Source of the DNA: Propionibacteriales bacterium
Lineage (GTDB): Bacteria; Actinomycetota; Actinomycetes; Propionibacteriales; Propionibacteriaceae
Direction: 5' to 3'
DNA length: 48,864 bases
Assembly (NCBI GenBank): GCA_021286985.1
Contig: JAJTBJ010000003.1
Coordinates: 1-48,864 of the forward strand
The position numbers and the translations under genes are program-made. Shown piece by piece: positions 47,401-48,864 of this stretch (the stretch's first letter is position 1; the number at the start of each line of letters is the position of its first letter). Under the pieces are notes generated by a model, which was given only the letters and a program-made list of their open reading frames with translations, was not told where the DNA came from and made no database searches.

Positions 47401-48864
47401 GGGTGAGCCTGAGTGTGCGCTCGTTGAGGCGGCTGATGATGGTGTCGCCGGCGCTGGCCAGGTTCCCGTCGGGCAGGTCGACCGTGCGCCCTGTTGGCGT
47501 GTCGCCGAGTCGCTGGTTCCGGGCACGCCGGTTGAGGTCTGCGACGAGTTCGCGGGTGGGGGCGAGCATGATCGAGTCCAGCTCGCCGGCCCGGTCGGCC
47601 GACCATGCCGCGAACAGGTCGTCGGCCATCGTCGTTTCGTCACCGACATGGATTCGGCGCTGGTCGAGGTAGAAGCCGAGAGCCGCGGTCTCTCCTTGGC
47701 GCAACGACAAGGAGGCCATGCCTTCAGCCGGATCGGAGAAACGCCGCAGTTCGGTGAGCCGCAACGCCCCGTGGCTGGCCTGGATGTCGCGCAGCACGCC
47801 GCCGGCGCCGATCGCGGCCAGCTGCTGGTCGTCGCCGATCAGCCGCACGCTGCCGCCACGGTTCAGGATGAAGTCGACGGCGGCGTCCAGGGCCAGCGTG
47901 TCGGCCATGCCGGCTTCGTCGATCACCACCAGCGTCTTCGGCCCGATCTTCCGTTTCCACGAGGCTGGGTTGCCGAACTCGAGGTCCCAGATCAGCTTGG
48001 CCAAGGTGTCGGTTTCCCCGCTGAGTTGGTCGCCGAGAGCAGCAGCAGCGGCGGCTGATGGTGCGAGACCCAGCACGCTGCCGCCGGCCTCGATCCACGC
48101 CTGCGACAGGGCGTTCATCGCGGTGGTCTTGCCGGATCCGGCCGGCGCGATCGCCAGCTGGACCCGGGCACCGGAGGTCGCCATCTCGCGCACCAGCAGC
48201 ACCTGGCCGGGGTTGAGCGTGATCCCGTTCGCTTCGGACTCCAGCAGCGCCAGGTCGATGGCTGTGTCCGGAATCACCATGCCGTCGCGCCGTCCGGCGG
48301 CGCCGACTAGGCGGTCTTCGGCGGCAAGGACTGCGGTCGAGGTGTACAGCTGTGAGCCGGCGACGGTGTACACGCTGTCGCCGTTGCTGCGTCGCAGCGG
48401 TGCCGGTTCGGATGGTTCTGCGTCTGCTGGCCGGGTCAGTGCCCGGCACTGGGCGAGGGCACGTTCGACGATCGCGTCGACCGTGCCCTCGAGTGTGCCG
48501 GCGGGCACCTGGGCGACTCTGGCGGCCCGTTGCGCTTCTGCCCGCAGGTGCCAGGTCTGCCAGGTCGACCGGCTGGCTTGCACGTGGGCGACGATGGTCT
48601 GGGCGGCTTCTTCCAGCCACGCGTCGTCGAGTCGGGGACCGGTATTAGCGGCGGGGTGGAGGACCAGCTGGATCATCGCCTGGATCTGTCTTTCGCCGCC
48701 GAGGGCGTGGCGTGCCTGCTCCCACCAGGTCGTGCGTTGCTGGGTCAGGGTGCGCGGCTCGTGCTTGGCTTCTCGGGTCTCCAGCGTCGCCTGCTGGGCG
48801 AGCGCGATCGCCTCCACGGGTGTCGGTGGACGTCCGTGGCTGCGCTGGAATTGGGCGGCGAGTT
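44444..48864 (-). CDS. MOBF relaxase-helicase with C-terminal DnaG-like primase, partial
   Basis: The frame is open to the right edge of the window, so the relaxase N-terminus is missing. Near the edge, HGRPPTPVEAIALAQQATLETREAKHEPR matches the region after the relaxase domain of TraA-type proteins. Counting from an internal GTG at 48817, a RecD-like helicase follows: Walker A PAGSGKTT (225-232), VVIDEAGM (297-304), GDDQQLAAIG and TTHTAQGVT. After a long middle part comes a DnaG-type core from about 1091: KYLNTATTPVFSKG (1197 on), Toprim EGPMD (from 1229), TDADLAG (Asp1275/1277) and GADPADMV. It would nick, unwind and prime transferred DNA in one chain. No DnaG zinc finger is seen. Confidence 0.88.
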   Translation of the reverse strand, partial: LAAQFQRSHGRPPTPVEAIALAQQATLETREAKHEPRTLTQQRTTWWEQARHALGGERQIQAMIQLVLHPAANTGPRLDDAWLEEAAQTIVAHVQASRSTWQTWHLRAEAQRAARVAQVPAGTLEGTVDAIVERALAQCRALTRPADAEPSEPAPLRRSNGDSVYTVAGSQLYTSTAVLAAEDRLVGAAGRRDGMVIPDTAIDLALLESEANGITLNPGQVLLVREMATSGARVQLAIAPAGSGKTTAMNALSQAWIEAGGSVLGLAPSAAAAAALGDQLSGETDTLAKLIWDLEFGNPASWKRKIGPKTLVVIDEAGMADTLALDAAVDFILNRGGSVRLIGDDQQLAAIGAGGVLRDIQASHGALRLTELRRFSDPAEGMASLSLRQGETAALGFYLDQRRIHVGDETTMADDLFAAWSADRAGELDSIMLAPTRELVADLNRRARNQRLGDTPTGRTVDLPDGNLASAGDTIISRLNERTLRLTPTDWVKNGDRFEVVKVHRNGALRARHLLSGRHIVLPADYVAKQVELGYACTTHTAQGVTADTMHGLLTGSESRQQAYTMLTRGRDANHAYVVVVGDGDEHSVIRPETLNPLSPTDMLERILARDESPVSATTQLRNAGDPRILLGDACARYSDALGFAATHVAGDVGVRALERAVDAALPRLTEAATWPALRSQLLMVHSDGRDPVEALARACADPLTTAHDPCSVLAWRVADVEWRHGRGPLPWLSGVPSQLAEHPTWGPYLTARSQLVNELADQVHSSTVQAQTRPDWVAGTTGRPAADLVADIEVWRAATQVEPSDTRPTGERRHSLAEARWQTHLEARLATTQTAAFSEWQPLLHRIDPAVVTDEFAPVLAARLSQLSSSGVDAAHLLRVAASQGPLPDDHAAAALWWRLAKHLAPAVAQDVDTDHHISTAWLDEFTGRVGDVSRDLQTSPWWPSLVTSIERGLQRGWPLERLLQETQTLTDDGHTDLCQAWVWRLSLLTDSHDQLEEDRDDPGQEPPADLYDGWEPSGPIVEASTHPQPPVDEPAIAETTYDEHDLAEDDEQILSIEGMIRRTMGAPDTTDADVRRMMERGDAIAESPIPVARLTHINELTSAYYQDCLPASWAEPYLTDRLRTDTAALGVVRAGYAPDGWTGLVSHLRRHGVTDTEMLTAGVAQTASTGRLIDRFRDRAVVPIVHDGAVLGFVARRNPAWSDEDNRGPKYLNTATTPVFSKGDQLYIAGKLGPDQIPVLVEGPMDAIAVTLAGGGRHVGVAPLGTSLTEQQVAQLHLAGHPPVVATDADLAGRVAAERDYWLLAMYNLHPTYAELPEGADPADMVATGHAELLNQAIANARPLGESLIDERLTNLEGAESALDAIRVLAAQPPSQWNAGAAHIAERTGLPPSLIRSSLASMVRAWNADPRRAAEQGAYQASQVKDRLSAAATAQDARRKPEAATPPRPAQPRIEPAHTPTQQHTPGVER

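Noticed and set aside
1-48864. CRISPR arrays, tRNA or rRNA genes
   Set aside because: No regularly spaced 24-40 bp repeats and no tRNA cloverleaf or rRNA segment was recognised on either strand.
1-48864. Insertion sequences, transposases or integrase
   Set aside because: No DDE, serine or tyrosine recombinase motif was found; the HNH and DUF3800 proteins are not evidence of transposition.

Overview
The window is a high-GC segment with the gene repertoire of a conjugative element from an Actinomycetota host. Markers are SCO6880-family, DUF4192, DUF4913 and DUF2690 proteins, a LysM-BTAD protein, frequent GTG starts and ATGA/GTGA gene overlaps. A ParB-ParA partition operon, replication-like genes, a complete-looking type IV secretion (T4SS) set and a MOBF-type relaxase-helicase suggest a large conjugative plasmid. 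No integrase or att site is visible, but both window ends cut through genes, so an integrative element is not excluded. The genus cannot be assigned from sequence alone.

Layout. (1) 1-6 kb: the end of a large SNF2-like helicase, an HNH protein, and a leftward partition operon of ParB, ParA and a small DNA-binding protein, with an operator-like inverted repeat at its promoter. (2) 6-10.4 kb: rightward maintenance genes, ending in two overlapping HTH proteins (putative replication genes) preceded by a cluster of stem-loops. (3) 10.4-16.4 kb: an accessory island with a DUF3800 protein, an AAA+ ATPase and a 1115-residue restriction-methyltransferase (type IIG-like). (4) 16.8-28.5 kb: a rightward Tad/Flp pilus operon: lipoprotein, PKD-like secreted protein, CpaB, TadZ, TadA, a degenerate second TadA, TadB, TadC, a 58-residue Flp pilin, TadE-like and TadG-like proteins, and a membrane LysM-BTAD protein. 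(5) 28.8-42.3 kb: a rightward conjugation operon with a pilin-size membrane protein, VirB6-like, SCO6880/VirB3-4-like, VirB4-like, a VirB1-like lytic transglycosylase, a split coupling protein and accessory genes. (6) 42.4-43.7 kb: two exported proteins. (7) 43.7-48.9 kb, leftward: a type IV prepilin peptidase, and a giant relaxase-helicase with a fused DnaG-like primase, cut by the window end.

The parts form one transfer machine. The relaxase-helicase-primase would process DNA, the VirD4-like protein would pass it to the T4SS, and a Tad pilus would provide surface contact. The only prepilin peptidase seen lies beside the relaxase, about 20 kb from the pilin, which ties the pilus to the conjugation genes.

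The strongest unexplained signal is a palindrome, ATTATTCCGCGGAATAAT (core TATTCCGCGGAATA), found six times across the left 28.6 kb. It lies just after stop codons, next to start codons and once inside a gene. The partition protein ParB is the leading candidate to bind it (a parS- or KorB-operator-like regulon), but this is inference. Other notable signals are a tandem pseudo-ATPase copy of TadA, three ParA-like proteins with non-standard P-loops, and tandem TATGTCC repeats at two separate loci.
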